From JAPLDB01 sp038230515 (lineage in GTDB: Bacteria > Bacteroidota > Bacteroidia > AKYH767-A > 2013-40CM-41-45): a DNA stretch of 47,538 nt. The stretch is taken from contig JBBRND010000031.1 in assembly GCA_038230515.1 (NCBI GenBank), forward strand, positions 1 through 47,538, given 5' to 3'. The translations under genes were made by a program, and so were the position numbers. Under the pieces are notes generated by a model. It worked only from the letters and a program-made list of their open reading frames with translations. It was not told the origin of the DNA and did no database searches. Position 1 is the stretch's first letter. Each line of letters begins with the position of its first letter. Of this stretch, positions 25,901-34,714 are shown one piece after another.

Positions 25901-27418
25901 CTTCGCTTTAAAGCGCCTCACGCAAAATATTCGTTGCGCGATTTCCTAATCAAAGCAGATAATGTTGCCCTTGTGCAAACAGGCGATGCATCTGTAATTC
26001 CGGATAGTGGAAAAGTTGTAGTAGAACGCTATGCGAAAATGCGAACACTGAACAATGCACGCATTATTGCAAACAACACCACAAAATATCACACGATCTA
26101 CAATGCCTCTGTAAATATTCTTGGAAGAAAAAAATATGAAGGAAGTGGTGATTATGATTACACCGATGAAACCAAGCAGAAAAAACATTTTCATTTTGAG
26201 AAGATCACTGTTGACACAACTTATCAAACCGTTGCCGATGCAGAGATTAAAGATAATGAGGAATTTTATTTAAGCCCGATGTTTGAGTATAAGGGCGGTG
26301 TACATTTAGCTGCGTCAAAGCAACACCTTGTGTTCACGGGTTATGCCCGTCCCAACTTTCATTGCGACAGCGTGCCGAAATACTGGATTCGTTTCAGTAA
26401 TGAAGTAGATCCTGAAAACGTAATGATTCCGATTGACAATGCCATTAGCGATAATGGTGATCGCCTTCGGGCAGCAGTGTTTCAAAGCAACGGCATCAAA
26501 GGAGTTTATCCAACATTCCTCTCTTTAAAAAACAATGCACGCGATACTTCCATGATTGATGCAAAAGGTTTTCTCACTTATTACAAACCGGGAAATGAAT
26601 TCCGCATTACATCAAAAGAAAAAATGGACAAGCCCAATGCTCCCGGAGAATTTATGAGCGTGAATGATCAGAATTGCACAGTGTATTCTGAAGGCAAGCT
26701 CAGCTTTGGCGCTGACATTGGTCAGTTAAAAATGCAAACCGCGGGAAACATTACTTACAATTGGAGAAATGACAGCACCAAGTTTGATTTGCTCCTTACA
26801 CTCGACTTTTATTTCAATGATGATGCCCTGAAAAGCATGAGTGATTATTTCGCACAGATCGCCTCTCTTTCACCAACGCAGGATAACGGTAGAGCCACTT
26901 TCGAAAAAGGACTCGGTGAACTTGCCGGAAAAGAAAAAGCCGAGAAACTGATTACTGAAATGAATCTTTACGGGGCTTTCAAAAAAATTCCTGACGAACT
27001 GAGGCACACACTTTTCTTCACTGATGTAAAAATGAAGTGGGATAAGTTGACTCGTACTTTTAAATCAACCGGACCGCTTGGCCTGGGAAGCATTGATAAA
27101 ACATCCGTAAATAAATTCGTAAACGGAAATATTGAGATTGTTCATAAACGAACAGGAGATGTAATTACTGTTTATCTTCAACCCGAAGATCAAACGTGGT
27201 TTTATTTCAGTTATTCGCGCGGTGTTATGCAAACGCTATCTTCTCAAAGTGCCTTTAATGATGCCATTAATAAAGTGAAACCTGAGAAACGAGTTAATAA
27301 AGAAAAGGACAAACCTGATTTCGAATACATGCTAACCACCGATCGTGCGGTGAAGAACTTTCAGAAGAAATTAAATACCGCACCGGAGGAAGAAGAGAAG
27401 AAAGAGGAAGAGAAATAG
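22928..27418 (+). CDS. Very large exported protein of unknown function
   Basis: The frame opens at 22763, but the ATG at 22928 gives a clean signal peptide (MQKRFAILIVATLFL, ending TSAQ), so I use 1496 residues. There is no T9SS sorting domain and no lipobox, so the protein is probably periplasmic or tied to the outer membrane. An N-terminal helical part (about 25-190) leads into a long strand-rich body in which phrases such as ISGVGESKAVFESSNYF, DFYGKDFVFDYQNFKVNL and ADSVSFSNN recur, reminiscent of stacked OstA/LptD-type beta layers. A short helical patch (about 470-520) looks like a winged helix. The tail is rich in E and K (APEEEEKKEEEK). I do not recognise a named family. It is followed by plsY. 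Confidence 0.85.
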   Translation: MQKRFAILIVATLFLTRHTSAQAIRNFTTDPVKFPQEMETFLTETNKKEGQEVMEKFTKEWTKGKFSATQQEAIYRTANAMLRKRMKAFPDFANYVSTITGFAETNQPTDRFDAWQESLDKLLLLPTKNFNKYVDVCNDLFRTNSLYISAAVRWYADNSNYKFEYDSLAKIVFPQMNLICVSKGDSSIIYNTHGVYYPGREQFNGEGGNVNWIRAGWDEKTVHAQFARYTIDITRSEYTADSVSFSNNTYFNKALSGRYTDKILANVTPETASYPKFESYDAEFEIKNIVPDINYRGGFSMIGNRMIGSGNKESDAQLFFYRNKKVFLIAASKAFVVRKEKITADNAAVTFLLDTDSIYHPAVELKYIVKDRELALIRGEEGKNQSPYFDSFHNIDMYFDGLYWKIDYPIIDMKMISGVGESKAVFESSNYFRMKRFLKLQGLSEEHPMYKVKQYCEAHGTRVVYVEDFAKFRHMAATETRQMLIALSNEGFVTYDPVDDKAIVKDRLYYYLLANSGKTDYDVIQFESVINVKPNASINLLNYEITMRGVSQIVLSDSQNVVIFPSEQEVHIKKNRDFTFGGRVKAARFDFYGKDFVFDYQNFKVNLNNVDSLRLKVEDENSPVDEYGNKKLVYVRSVLQNITGDLLIDQQANKSGLKPYPQYPIFNSKKDSYVFYDRAYIQEGVYRKEDFYFHLDPFSIDSLDNFSKAGLRFGGEFVSAGIFPDFRDTLTLQPDLSLGLVRETADNGWKAYGGKGTFTHKLSLSNDGLIGNGKIDYLTSTTLSDRFVFLPDSMNTNAKEFVNKKDILAGVEFPDVHASDVYIHWMPKKDIMFVYKKTVPIDMYEKQAILAGNLQLKPTGMTGNGLMTFAASELESNLFKYKENIFNADTSDFRLTSDNTNALAFSTNNVQAHIDFNKRIGDFKSNGGGSYVKFPLNQYICFIDQFTWYMDNKEIEMSSSSSSTQSVTDTALSGLNLTGSEFISVEPTQDSLRFKAPHAKYSLRDFLIKADNVALVQTGDASVIPDSGKVVVERYAKMRTLNNARIIANNTTKYHTIYNASVNILGRKKYEGSGDYDYTDETKQKKHFHFEKITVDTTYQTVADAEIKDNEEFYLSPMFEYKGGVHLAASKQHLVFTGYARPNFHCDSVPKYWIRFSNEVDPENVMIPIDNAISDNGDRLRAAVFQSNGIKGVYPTFLSLKNNARDTSMIDAKGFLTYYKPGNEFRITSKEKMDKPNAPGEFMSVNDQNCTVYSEGKLSFGADIGQLKMQTAGNITYNWRNDSTKFDLLLTLDFYFNDDALKSMSDYFAQIASLSPTQDNGRATFEKGLGELAGKEKAEKLITEMNLYGAFKKIPDELRHTLFFTDVKMKWDKLTRTFKSTGPLGLGSIDKTSVNKFVNGNIEIVHKRTGDVITVYLQPEDQTWFYFSYSRGVMQTLSSQSAFNDAINKVKPEKRVNKEKDKPDFEYMLTTDRAVKNFQKKLNTAPEEEEKKEEEK

Positions 27419-27462
27419 TTAATTTGAGTTGATTGGAAAAAACATGACTGCTGTCCTTGCAT

Positions 27463-27490
27463 ACTGCCTACTGATTACTGCCTACTGATT
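27463..27490 (+). repeat. 14-bp direct duplication before plsY
   Basis: ACTGCCTACTGATT occurs twice in direct contact (27463-27476 and 27477-27490) and ends 3 bases before the TTG start of plsY. Each copy holds the smaller word CTACTGATT / ACTG. Confidence 0.85.
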
Positions 27491-27493
27491 TCA

Positions 27494-28129
27494 TTGCTTA
27501 CATCAACAAACATACTCGGTCTTTTACTCGCCTACCTTATAGGAAGTTTTCCCAGTGCGGTATGGCTGGGACGCACATTTTATAATATTGATGTTCGAGA
27601 GTTCGGCAGCGGAAATGCAGGAGCCACGAACACGTTTCGTGTGCTTGGAAAACGGGCTGGTATTCCCGTTCTCATCATGGATGTTTTGAAAGGATTTCTT
27701 GCCGTCAAACTTGCTTACGTAATCGGAGATCATGTTCCAGCAAGTTCTGACTTCATTGATTTCGAACTGGCACTTGGCGTTTGCGCATTGTTCGGTCACA
27801 TTTTTCCGGTGTATGTGGGTTTCCGTGGGGGCAAGGGAGTAGCTACCATGCTCGGAATTTTATTTGCTGTGCATTGGCAAGCTGCACTCATCTGCGCTGC
27901 CGTTTTTCTAATTACACTAATGCTGACAGGGTATGTTTCGCTTGGCAGTATGATGAGCGGAATTACTTTTCCCGTTGTCATCATGGTTTTTTACAGCACT
28001 AATTCGAGTATCAATATTTTTTCACTCGCTGTTGCCATCATGGTTCTGGTTACACATCAGCGAAACATTGAGCGCCTCATCAAAAAAGAAGAAAGTATTG
28101 TGAAGTGGCACTGGCGGCTTAAGAAGTAA
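27494..28129 (+). CDS. plsY: Acyl-phosphate:glycerol-3-phosphate acyltransferase
   Basis: An inner-membrane enzyme that makes lysophosphatidic acid from acyl-phosphate and glycerol-3-phosphate. The 211 residues carry the three PlsY signatures: AYLIGSFPSAVWLGR, FGSGNAGATNTFRVLGK and GHIFPVYVGFRGGKGVATMLG, spread over about six membrane helices. The start is a TTG at 27494, since no in-frame ATG lies before the first helix. The C-terminus HQRNIERLIKKEE is also typical. It converges with the M13 peptidase gene across a 13-base gap. Confidence 0.94.
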   Translation: MLTSTNILGLLLAYLIGSFPSAVWLGRTFYNIDVREFGSGNAGATNTFRVLGKRAGIPVLIMDVLKGFLAVKLAYVIGDHVPASSDFIDFELALGVCALFGHIFPVYVGFRGGKGVATMLGILFAVHWQAALICAAVFLITLMLTGYVSLGSMMSGITFPVVIMVFYSTNSSINIFSLAVAIMVLVTHQRNIERLIKKEESIVKWHWRLKK

Positions 28130-28142
28130 CGAGGTTTTAATC

Positions 28143-30182
28143 TTACCAGATTTTCACTCGCACCGAATCCGCCTTCCACATTTTATTTCCTTCCTTCACA
28201 CCGAACGCTTCATAAAATTCAGGAATGTTGCTCATCGGTCCGTTCACACGCAGAAATGCGGGAGCATGAACATCGGTCATGATTTGCTGTGCTAGTGCTT
28301 CATCGCGCTGATGCCCCAGCCATCCGAGTGCATAGCCGAGAAAATACCGTTGCATAGGAGTAAGTCCGGAAATCTTTTCTCCTTTTTTGAATTGATCTGT
28401 TTTCTTAAACGCGTCAATGGCAATGGCAATGCCGCCAAGGTCAGCAATGTTTTCTCCGAGCGATGCCTTACCGTTTACGTGCATGGAGTCGAGAACCACG
28501 TAGTTGTTAAACTGAGTAACGTAAAGCTGTGTACGGTTATTGAATTTTTCGACATCCTCCTTGCTCCACCAATCTTTCAGGTTACCATTAGCATCAAACT
28601 GCCTGCCTTCATCATCAAAGCCGTGAGTAATTTCATGTCCGATGGTTGATGCGGCTGCGTAGCCATAAATCAATGCATCATCAGCCAGCGAATCGGGCAG
28701 AGCAGGAATAATAAATGCAGCAGCAGGCAATACAATTTCATTGTTGGAAGAATTGTAATATGCATTGTAGGTTTGCGGAGTCATGTCCCACTCATCGCGG
28801 TCAACGGGCTTGCCAAGTTTGTTCAGGTAATAATTATAGTACCATTTATTTCCTTCAATCACATTCTCCACATAGCTACTCCGTGAAATATTCATCGAAG
28901 AATAATCTCTCCACTTATCAGGATAGCCAACCTTCTTGCGAACGGTAGAAAGTTTTGCAAGCGCTTTTTGTTTCGTGCTGTCGCTCATCCAGTCCAGTTT
29001 CTCAATGTGTTCTTTGTATGCTGCTAAAACATTATTGGTAAGTTGTAAATAACGTTCTTTAGTTTCAGGAGAATAATAATTCTGAACATAGAGTTGCCCG
29101 AGCGCATCGCCCAAAAAGTTTTCCTGATTGTCGAGCACACGCTTCCATCTTGGGCGCTGCTTCTTAACACCTGAAAGAATTACACCGTGAAAATGAAATT
29201 GCTCATCATCAAACGGCTTGCTTAAGTAAGAGGCCAGTGATGAAACAAGATTCCATCGCAGGTATGTTTTCCAATCATCAACAGAAACGGTTTTCAAACT
29301 GTTCTCAACTTCTTTGTAAAACTCCGGCTGACCGACAATAACAGAATCCACATTCTTAATATTCATTGCAGCAAACATTTCATGAAAGTTCATACTTGGA
29401 TTCAGCTTGTTCAACTCAGCCATGTTCATCTTATGATAGTTCGCATACGGATCGCGGAGGTCTTCCAGCTTGCGTGATGCTTTGGCAAGATTGGTTTCTA
29501 ATTTCATAATTGCATCAGCATGTTTTGCAGAGGTGTTCTCATCATCGCCAAGCAGTTTGAACATGTTTGCAACGTGTTTCACATATTCAGTACGGATATT
29601 CTTTGTGCGTGCATCGTTGTTGAAATAATAATCTCTATTCGGCAAACCGATGCCGCCCTGCTGAAGATGCAATGCATACTGATCGCTCTTTTTCTCATCC
29701 TGATAAATTCCCATACCGTAAAGCGGATTGCATCCAATCATTTGCTGGTGCGCGATAACTGACAGCACACCGTTTTTATCTTTGATGTTGCTGATGAGAT
29801 CAAACTCAGGTTGCAACTTAGTGTAGCCCTGCGCATCGCAGGTTGCAGAATCCATTCCGGTAAAATAGAAGTCACCGATCTTTTGAGTGCTGCTCCCTTT
29901 TCCTGCTTTGGTATCCGCGGCAGCATCTTTGCTGAGTTTCAACATGCGGTCGTAAGTTTCATTCATCACGAGCTTTGCAATTCCGTAAGAGCGTTCCGAT
30001 TCAGGTATCGGATTCTTTTTTATCCAACCGCCATTTGCGTATTTGAAGAAATCATCGGCAGGATTTATCGTGGTGTCGAGATTCTCTGCAAGCACATCGC
30101 GCGCAGGTTGTTTTTTTTCTGATGAAGAAGTGCACGATGCAAGCAACGCAACAGCACCGGCAAAAAGAAGAGTGTATTTCAT
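28143..30182 (-). CDS. M13 family zinc metallopeptidase (PepO-like lipoprotein)
   Basis: 679 residues with a lipoprotein signal (VALLASCTSS, Cys at about 17), so it is exported and lipid-anchored. The neprilysin-family landmarks are present: PADDFFKYANGGWIKKNPIP at the start, YNAYYNSSNNEIVLPAA (substrate-binding N-A-x-Y), the zinc site H516-EITH-H520 in IGHEITHGFDDEGRQFD, and SLGENIADLGGIAIA with the third ligand and the E-x-x-x-D. The last residue, W, after VRVKIW is the usual C-terminus. It probably digests peptides in the envelope. Monocistronic. Confidence 0.95.
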   Translation of the reverse strand: MKYTLLFAGAVALLASCTSSSEKKQPARDVLAENLDTTINPADDFFKYANGGWIKKNPIPESERSYGIAKLVMNETYDRMLKLSKDAAADTKAGKGSSTQKIGDFYFTGMDSATCDAQGYTKLQPEFDLISNIKDKNGVLSVIAHQQMIGCNPLYGMGIYQDEKKSDQYALHLQQGGIGLPNRDYYFNNDARTKNIRTEYVKHVANMFKLLGDDENTSAKHADAIMKLETNLAKASRKLEDLRDPYANYHKMNMAELNKLNPSMNFHEMFAAMNIKNVDSVIVGQPEFYKEVENSLKTVSVDDWKTYLRWNLVSSLASYLSKPFDDEQFHFHGVILSGVKKQRPRWKRVLDNQENFLGDALGQLYVQNYYSPETKERYLQLTNNVLAAYKEHIEKLDWMSDSTKQKALAKLSTVRKKVGYPDKWRDYSSMNISRSSYVENVIEGNKWYYNYYLNKLGKPVDRDEWDMTPQTYNAYYNSSNNEIVLPAAAFIIPALPDSLADDALIYGYAAASTIGHEITHGFDDEGRQFDANGNLKDWWSKEDVEKFNNRTQLYVTQFNNYVVLDSMHVNGKASLGENIADLGGIAIAIDAFKKTDQFKKGEKISGLTPMQRYFLGYALGWLGHQRDEALAQQIMTDVHAPAFLRVNGPMSNIPEFYEAFGVKEGNKMWKADSVRVKIW

Positions 30183-30349
30183 AAAATGATTTTAAGCCGC
30201 GAAGCTAAACCAAAGCGTTGATATGTGAAGTTAAGGATTGCTTAAGGCGTGGAATAGTGGAAGGATAGAGTATTAGAAAACTTAGAGCATCACCTTCCAT
30301 TGTTCCATTATTCCTACATTCCATACCCGACCATTCGCCAAAATCTCTC

Positions 30350-30379
30350 TTGCCCTCTCCAATCCTTTTTCTATTTTTG
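30350..30379 (+). promoter_or_regulatory. Bacteroidota promoter before the M43 protease gene
   Basis: TTG (30350-30352), 19-base spacer, TATTTTTG (30372-30379), an exact TAnnTTTG box at the standard distance. The ATG used is 25 bases further on, at 30404. A start at 30350 would lie inside the promoter and is rejected. Confidence 0.65.
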
Positions 30380-30403
30380 GCATTTAACTTTAAATCTTTA
30401 CTG

Positions 30404-33400
30404 ATGAAAAAAAATCTCCTTCTCATATCAGCACTTTGCATTTCGATCTTTAACTCACTAACTTCAACCGCTCAGTGGCGTTGTGCCGATGATATTCTGG
30501 ACAGTATAACTCGCGCGTCAGTGAAAAACTACGATGAAATCTTCCAGCATCAGAATCAAAAGATACATGATTACATCAACTCGCATTTGCAGAATCAGCA
30601 ATCGCAGCGATTGATTAAGAATCCACGACAGCAGAGCACTGCAACGTATCTTATTCCGGTTGTCTTTCATGTCATTTATCCTTACTACCAATCGTATGGC
30701 ACTGGAGCAAACATTACCTATGCACAAATTCTTTCGCAGTTGAATGCGATGAATGCTGCCTACGCAAGAAATTATCCGGCATACAATGGCGAGTCACATC
30801 CATCGTATGCTGTGAACACGGACATTCAGTTTTGCATGGCGCGTATCGCTATGCCGAACACGTTGAACTGGTACAATGGTCCCGGTGGAACTGAGTTTGG
30901 CGTAATGCGTTATCCAGACAGTTCGGGAATTTACAATCATACCATCGGCAATGCAGGTGCGCAGGACTTGCTGAACAAAACACATCCAACGTCATCGTAT
31001 TTTCCTTTTGATGATTACCTCAACATCTGGGTGGTGAATACAATAAGCGGTGCTGGCGGTGGTGGTACAGTGATGGGCTATGCGCCCCGACCAATTCTTA
31101 ATTCATATCCTCTTGATGGACTTGTTCTGCGCTCCGATATTTGTGGAGACAACAGCACCGGCAATTCGTTTGCTCTCGGTTTTGGATTGGCAGAAGGAAA
31201 AGTTGCCTGTCATGAAATCGGGCACTATTTCAATTTGTATCACATCTTTCAGGGTGGATGCTCGGGATTGAATGCCGCAGGAAGTACATCTGATGCCTGC
31301 GATCTGAACGGAGATTTTATTTGCGACATTGAACCGTGCACCACCACAAATGTTCCGTGTGGAACCATCTACAACACATGCACTGCAAACTATGTAACAG
31401 GAACTACAATTAACGACATGACGGAAAGTTACATGAGTTATAGTGACGACAACTGCATGAATACTTTTACCAATAATCAATGTCAGCGAATGTGGGCAAC
31501 GCTTGCAACGATGAGAAGTAATTTGTGGAGTACTTCAAATCTTATTGCAACCGGTGTGCAGGGAAACAGCGGATGTGTTCCTTCGTTTTTGGTAAGCTTA
31601 ATCAATTTTCCTTCGGGAACTTTTTGTTCGGGTACAACGGTTGCGTTTACAAATCCTGTAAATGGGAATACAGCAACAACATGGAGCTGGCAATTTCCCG
31701 GAGGTGTGCCTGCAACTGCTACTACTTCGAGTGTCAATGTGATGTACAGCACTCCCGGAATTTACAAAGTATATTTATTGGTGAGCGATGGTGCTAATTC
31801 CATTCTCGATTCTGTGGATGTGCCCGTGATAAACTGCACACTTGATTCTACGTTGCTTGGCCGCAGCAACTGGTTTTGGGGAACGTTTGCTTCAATGGAT
31901 TTTTCTACCGGCACTGCCGTTGCAAATAATGATGCAAATGCAAATGCTACTGTGAATGGTTTTGAAAGCAGTGTTGTGCAGAGCGATTCGAACGGCAATC
32001 TTTTATTTTACAGTGATGGTATTAATGTGTGGAACCATTTTCATCAGCAGATGAATGTGGGTCCCATCTTCGTGTGGAACAATGCAACGGTGCCCGGACT
32101 CATCATTGTTCCGTATCCGAAGCAACCGGGAAAATATTATATCGTATCAGCACCTCCGGGTTATGTAAGTGCGGACGGGGCGCAGTTTGTAGAAGTGGAT
32201 GTTTTGGCAAATACTGTTTCATCAGCACAACGTTTTAATCATCCTTCCATTCCTTTAAATGTTACTGAATGTCTCACGGCAGTGCCACACTGCAACGGCA
32301 TTGACTATTGGGTAATCATTCGCGGTTATCCGCCTGACGGTCGTTTCTATTCCATCCTCGTTACTCAGGACGGAACGCAGGCGGGTGCGCAGCCGGTTGT
32401 CTCTGCAAATTTTTATCCTTCCTACTCTGCGCAGTTGAAAGGCAATCATAAAGGAGATAAATTAGTGCAGGCAATTTTCTCAAGTGCGCAATTCAATTTT
32501 GCGCGCTACGATTTCAATCAGGCAACAGGAGAAGTTACCAATGAAGTGCTCGTGCCTTGTCAGCCCGGACATCAGATCGGACTTGGTGTTTGTTACAGTA
32601 TGAATGACAGTGTGATTTATACAATTGGTCAGTATAACGGAGGCTTGAGTAAACTTTTGAAATACGATGCTACAAATCTTGCAACTCCTGCAATCACAAT
32701 GCAGGATCCTGTTAACGGTTTGTATCTCGAAGCAGGACCAGATCACAATGTTTATCTCGCGCAAACGGATTGGAACACTCCGTATATGGATATGATTCTG
32801 AATGCTGATTCATACTCCGGCTCTGCATGTGTACTCAATGCAGTTAACTTTACAGGCATCGTGCCGAGTGCGCCTTACTATGTTTCAACGCATGTATATT
32901 GCGGTGTGCCTAATTTTATGGATGCACTTCCTCCGCCTGAACTTGCTGCCGATTTTACTTACACAAATGTGAACTGCAACACCATCCAGGTTTCTGTTGA
33001 TTCCTGCTGGCAGGCATACACAGCAACGTGGGATTTTGGTGATGGTTCTGCTGCCGTAACAGGACTAAGTTTTTCTCACGCCTATACTGTTGATGGAAAC
33101 TACACGGTAACGATGACGCTGAGCTACGGCACGTTCAGTTTTCCGGCTGCCATACATGTGGTGAATATTTTTACTCCGAATGGAAATATGATACAAGGGC
33201 CTGATACCGTTTGCACGAACAGCGCGTATCCATATACATTTACTGTTCCGTTTGTGAATGGTGCTACTTACACCTGGACAAGTGCGCGCGGAACAGTGGT
33301 GGGCTTAAGCACCGGAAATGTTTTCACAGTTACTTATACCATCTTCGCCATTGGGTACGATACCATTCATGTACTATGCAGCAGCAACGGCTGTTCATTT

Positions 33401-33925
33401 CTCTCCACAAAAATTATTCTTGTTGCAAGTCCTCACGATGTTGCGCTGAAATTAGAACCCGATAATCTTTGCAACGATGAAACCATTCTTCTCGATGGCG
33501 GCACACCTGCAGGCGGCATCTACACCATAAACGGAATTGCGACCGACTCTGCCCATGGCGCTTTGCTCGCAATAGGACCTCACATTGTTTCTTATTACTA
33601 TACCGATGGAACAGGATGCTATGCCGAAGCAACCGATACGCTGACAGTGAATTTTTGCCTTGGCGTTGGCAGCATCAATGGAGATGAAATTTTTATTTAC
33701 CCGAATCCGATGGGAGATCAATTCACGATTCACAATTCACGATTCGCAATGGGAGCGACAGCAACAATTACTATTTACAATTTGCTCGGAGTGGTTGTTC
33801 AATCCGAAATCCAAAATCAAAGACCGGAAATGAGTGTGGATGTTTCTGCGCTCGCTTCAGGCGTTTATTTTCTGAAAGTAAATGTTGGCAATAAAGATTA
33901 TTTCAGGAAAGTGGTGAAGGAGTAG
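30404..33925 (+). CDS. T9SS-secreted M43-type metalloprotease with PKD domains
   Basis: 1173 residues. A signal peptide ends TSTAQ (about 24). The pappalysin/M43 catalytic domain (about 75-365) has the zinc site H270-EIGHYFNLYH-280 and a Met-turn candidate (ESYMSYSDDNC). A first PKD-like domain (about 385-460) is followed by a long segment opening with NWFWGTFASMDFSTG and NGNLLFYSDGINVW, a propeller-like module common in secreted proteins of this phylum. A second PKD domain (about 845-930) has WDFGDGSA. The T9SS type A sorting domain (about 1095-1173) has IFIYPNPMGDQFTI and ends LASGVYFLKVNVGNK. It probably digests proteins outside the cell. Odd point: short micro-repeats lie in the sorting domain (see findings). 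Confidence 0.92.
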   Translation: MKKNLLLISALCISIFNSLTSTAQWRCADDILDSITRASVKNYDEIFQHQNQKIHDYINSHLQNQQSQRLIKNPRQQSTATYLIPVVFHVIYPYYQSYGTGANITYAQILSQLNAMNAAYARNYPAYNGESHPSYAVNTDIQFCMARIAMPNTLNWYNGPGGTEFGVMRYPDSSGIYNHTIGNAGAQDLLNKTHPTSSYFPFDDYLNIWVVNTISGAGGGGTVMGYAPRPILNSYPLDGLVLRSDICGDNSTGNSFALGFGLAEGKVACHEIGHYFNLYHIFQGGCSGLNAAGSTSDACDLNGDFICDIEPCTTTNVPCGTIYNTCTANYVTGTTINDMTESYMSYSDDNCMNTFTNNQCQRMWATLATMRSNLWSTSNLIATGVQGNSGCVPSFLVSLINFPSGTFCSGTTVAFTNPVNGNTATTWSWQFPGGVPATATTSSVNVMYSTPGIYKVYLLVSDGANSILDSVDVPVINCTLDSTLLGRSNWFWGTFASMDFSTGTAVANNDANANATVNGFESSVVQSDSNGNLLFYSDGINVWNHFHQQMNVGPIFVWNNATVPGLIIVPYPKQPGKYYIVSAPPGYVSADGAQFVEVDVLANTVSSAQRFNHPSIPLNVTECLTAVPHCNGIDYWVIIRGYPPDGRFYSILVTQDGTQAGAQPVVSANFYPSYSAQLKGNHKGDKLVQAIFSSAQFNFARYDFNQATGEVTNEVLVPCQPGHQIGLGVCYSMNDSVIYTIGQYNGGLSKLLKYDATNLATPAITMQDPVNGLYLEAGPDHNVYLAQTDWNTPYMDMILNADSYSGSACVLNAVNFTGIVPSAPYYVSTHVYCGVPNFMDALPPPELAADFTYTNVNCNTIQVSVDSCWQAYTATWDFGDGSAAVTGLSFSHAYTVDGNYTVTMTLSYGTFSFPAAIHVVNIFTPNGNMIQGPDTVCTNSAYPYTFTVPFVNGATYTWTSARGTVVGLSTGNVFTVTYTIFAIGYDTIHVLCSSNGCSFLSTKIILVASPHDVALKLEPDNLCNDETILLDGGTPAGGIYTINGIATDSAHGALLAIGPHIVSYYYTDGTGCYAEATDTLTVNFCLGVGSINGDEIFIYPNPMGDQFTIHNSRFAMGATATITIYNLLGVVVQSEIQNQRPEMSVDVSALASGVYFLKVNVGNKDYFRKVVKE

Positions 33926-34160
33926 GGGGGACCCCAAAAATAGTTGCGCAGTATTTTTAATTTATTTCCTTTGTTCCGCTTTTTAAACATGCCCCATGAA
34001 ATGAAAGCAACCACAAATTCAATTGTTTTTTCTTTTGAAAAAAACGTACCCTCTGAAACCAGCATGGTTGTGGGGGGGATTTTCAACTTCAATAAAAATT
34101 TTCTTTCTGAAAAAATTCTCGTTGCTGAAAAGCAATACGGGGTTTACGGCATTTCCTTTG

Positions 34161-34421
34161 GAATTGAATGCTCTCTGGATGGAATTGAATCTACCGATGC
34201 CGGAATCCCTCCTCCGGAAACTGAAATTGAATCTCCGGGTTCGGGAATCTCTGCTCCGAGAACTGAAATTGAATCTCCGCGCGCAGGAATCTCCTCTCCG
34301 GGTTCTGAGATTAAATCTCCGTGGTCTGAAATCTCCACTCCGGGCTCTGAAATTGAATCTCCGAGGTCTGAAATCGCTCCTCCGGGCTCTGAAATCGCCA
34401 CTCCGGGCTCTGAAATCGCTT
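34161..34421. repeat. 21-bp tandem array (array 3)
   Basis: Twelve units of exactly 21 bp from 34161, with a partial thirteenth. Typical parts are AAATTGAATCTCCGGGTTC and GAAATCGCCACTCCGGGC. Units tend to alternate between an AAATTGAATC and a GAATCTC/AAATCGC type, giving a 42-bp higher-order period over part of the array. Two frames run through it (159 and 136 codons), reading as repeats of seven residues such as SPGSEIE. All frames stay open because the unit is a multiple of three, so this is weak evidence for coding. A frame from 33944 or 33995 could in principle be a secreted repeat protein, but it has no signal peptide. Confidence 0.88.
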
Positions 34422-34521
34422 AAATCAATCTAAAAATCAATATTAAACCTTAAAACCAATAAAGCTATGGACAATGAACAACGTGAACCCACCACCTGCC
34501 ACCTAGGGATTTTTCCCATGT

Positions 34522-34546
34522 CAGGTGTTCAATTACTGAACACCTG
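34522..34546. repeat. Perfect 10-bp inverted repeat
   Basis: CAGGTGTTCA (34522-34531) and TGAACACCTG (34537-34546) around ATTAC. No T run follows, so it is not a simple terminator. It could be an operator or a remnant of a mobile element. It lies in the 789-base gap 33926-34714, which also holds array 3 and the T9SS remnant; no gene there convinces me, although a 90-codon frame starts at 34467. Confidence 0.6.
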
Positions 34547-34623
34547 TTGGGTAGTATCCAACTTCAGCTTCATCCCCCCACTATCAATGGCGGGGTTAAT
34601 GAAAAAAACAACAAGCCCAATTC

Positions 34624-34686
34624 CTGATCTCTTTAAAAGTGATCGGAGAGAAAGGCAGCGCGGTGAGGAAGCTGGTGGTGGAGTAG
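34624..34686 (+). pseudogene. Remnant of a T9SS sorting-domain C-terminus
   Basis: Twenty codons plus TAG read LISLKVIGEKGSAVRKLVVE. This matches the last strand of a type A T9SS sorting domain: the gene at 13938 ends VENERGSAVQKLVVQ, and the usual form is GVYF-x-V-x-x-x-x-G-x-x-x-KLVV. The upstream part (ITIYN, SGVYF) is missing and the frame is closed by a TGA at 34625-34627 in the next phase, so it is a tail left by a deletion or a frame-damaged gene. It lies right after array 3. Confidence 0.55.
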
Positions 34687-34714
34687 AGGAGAAGCAGAGG
34701 TTTCTAACAACTTT

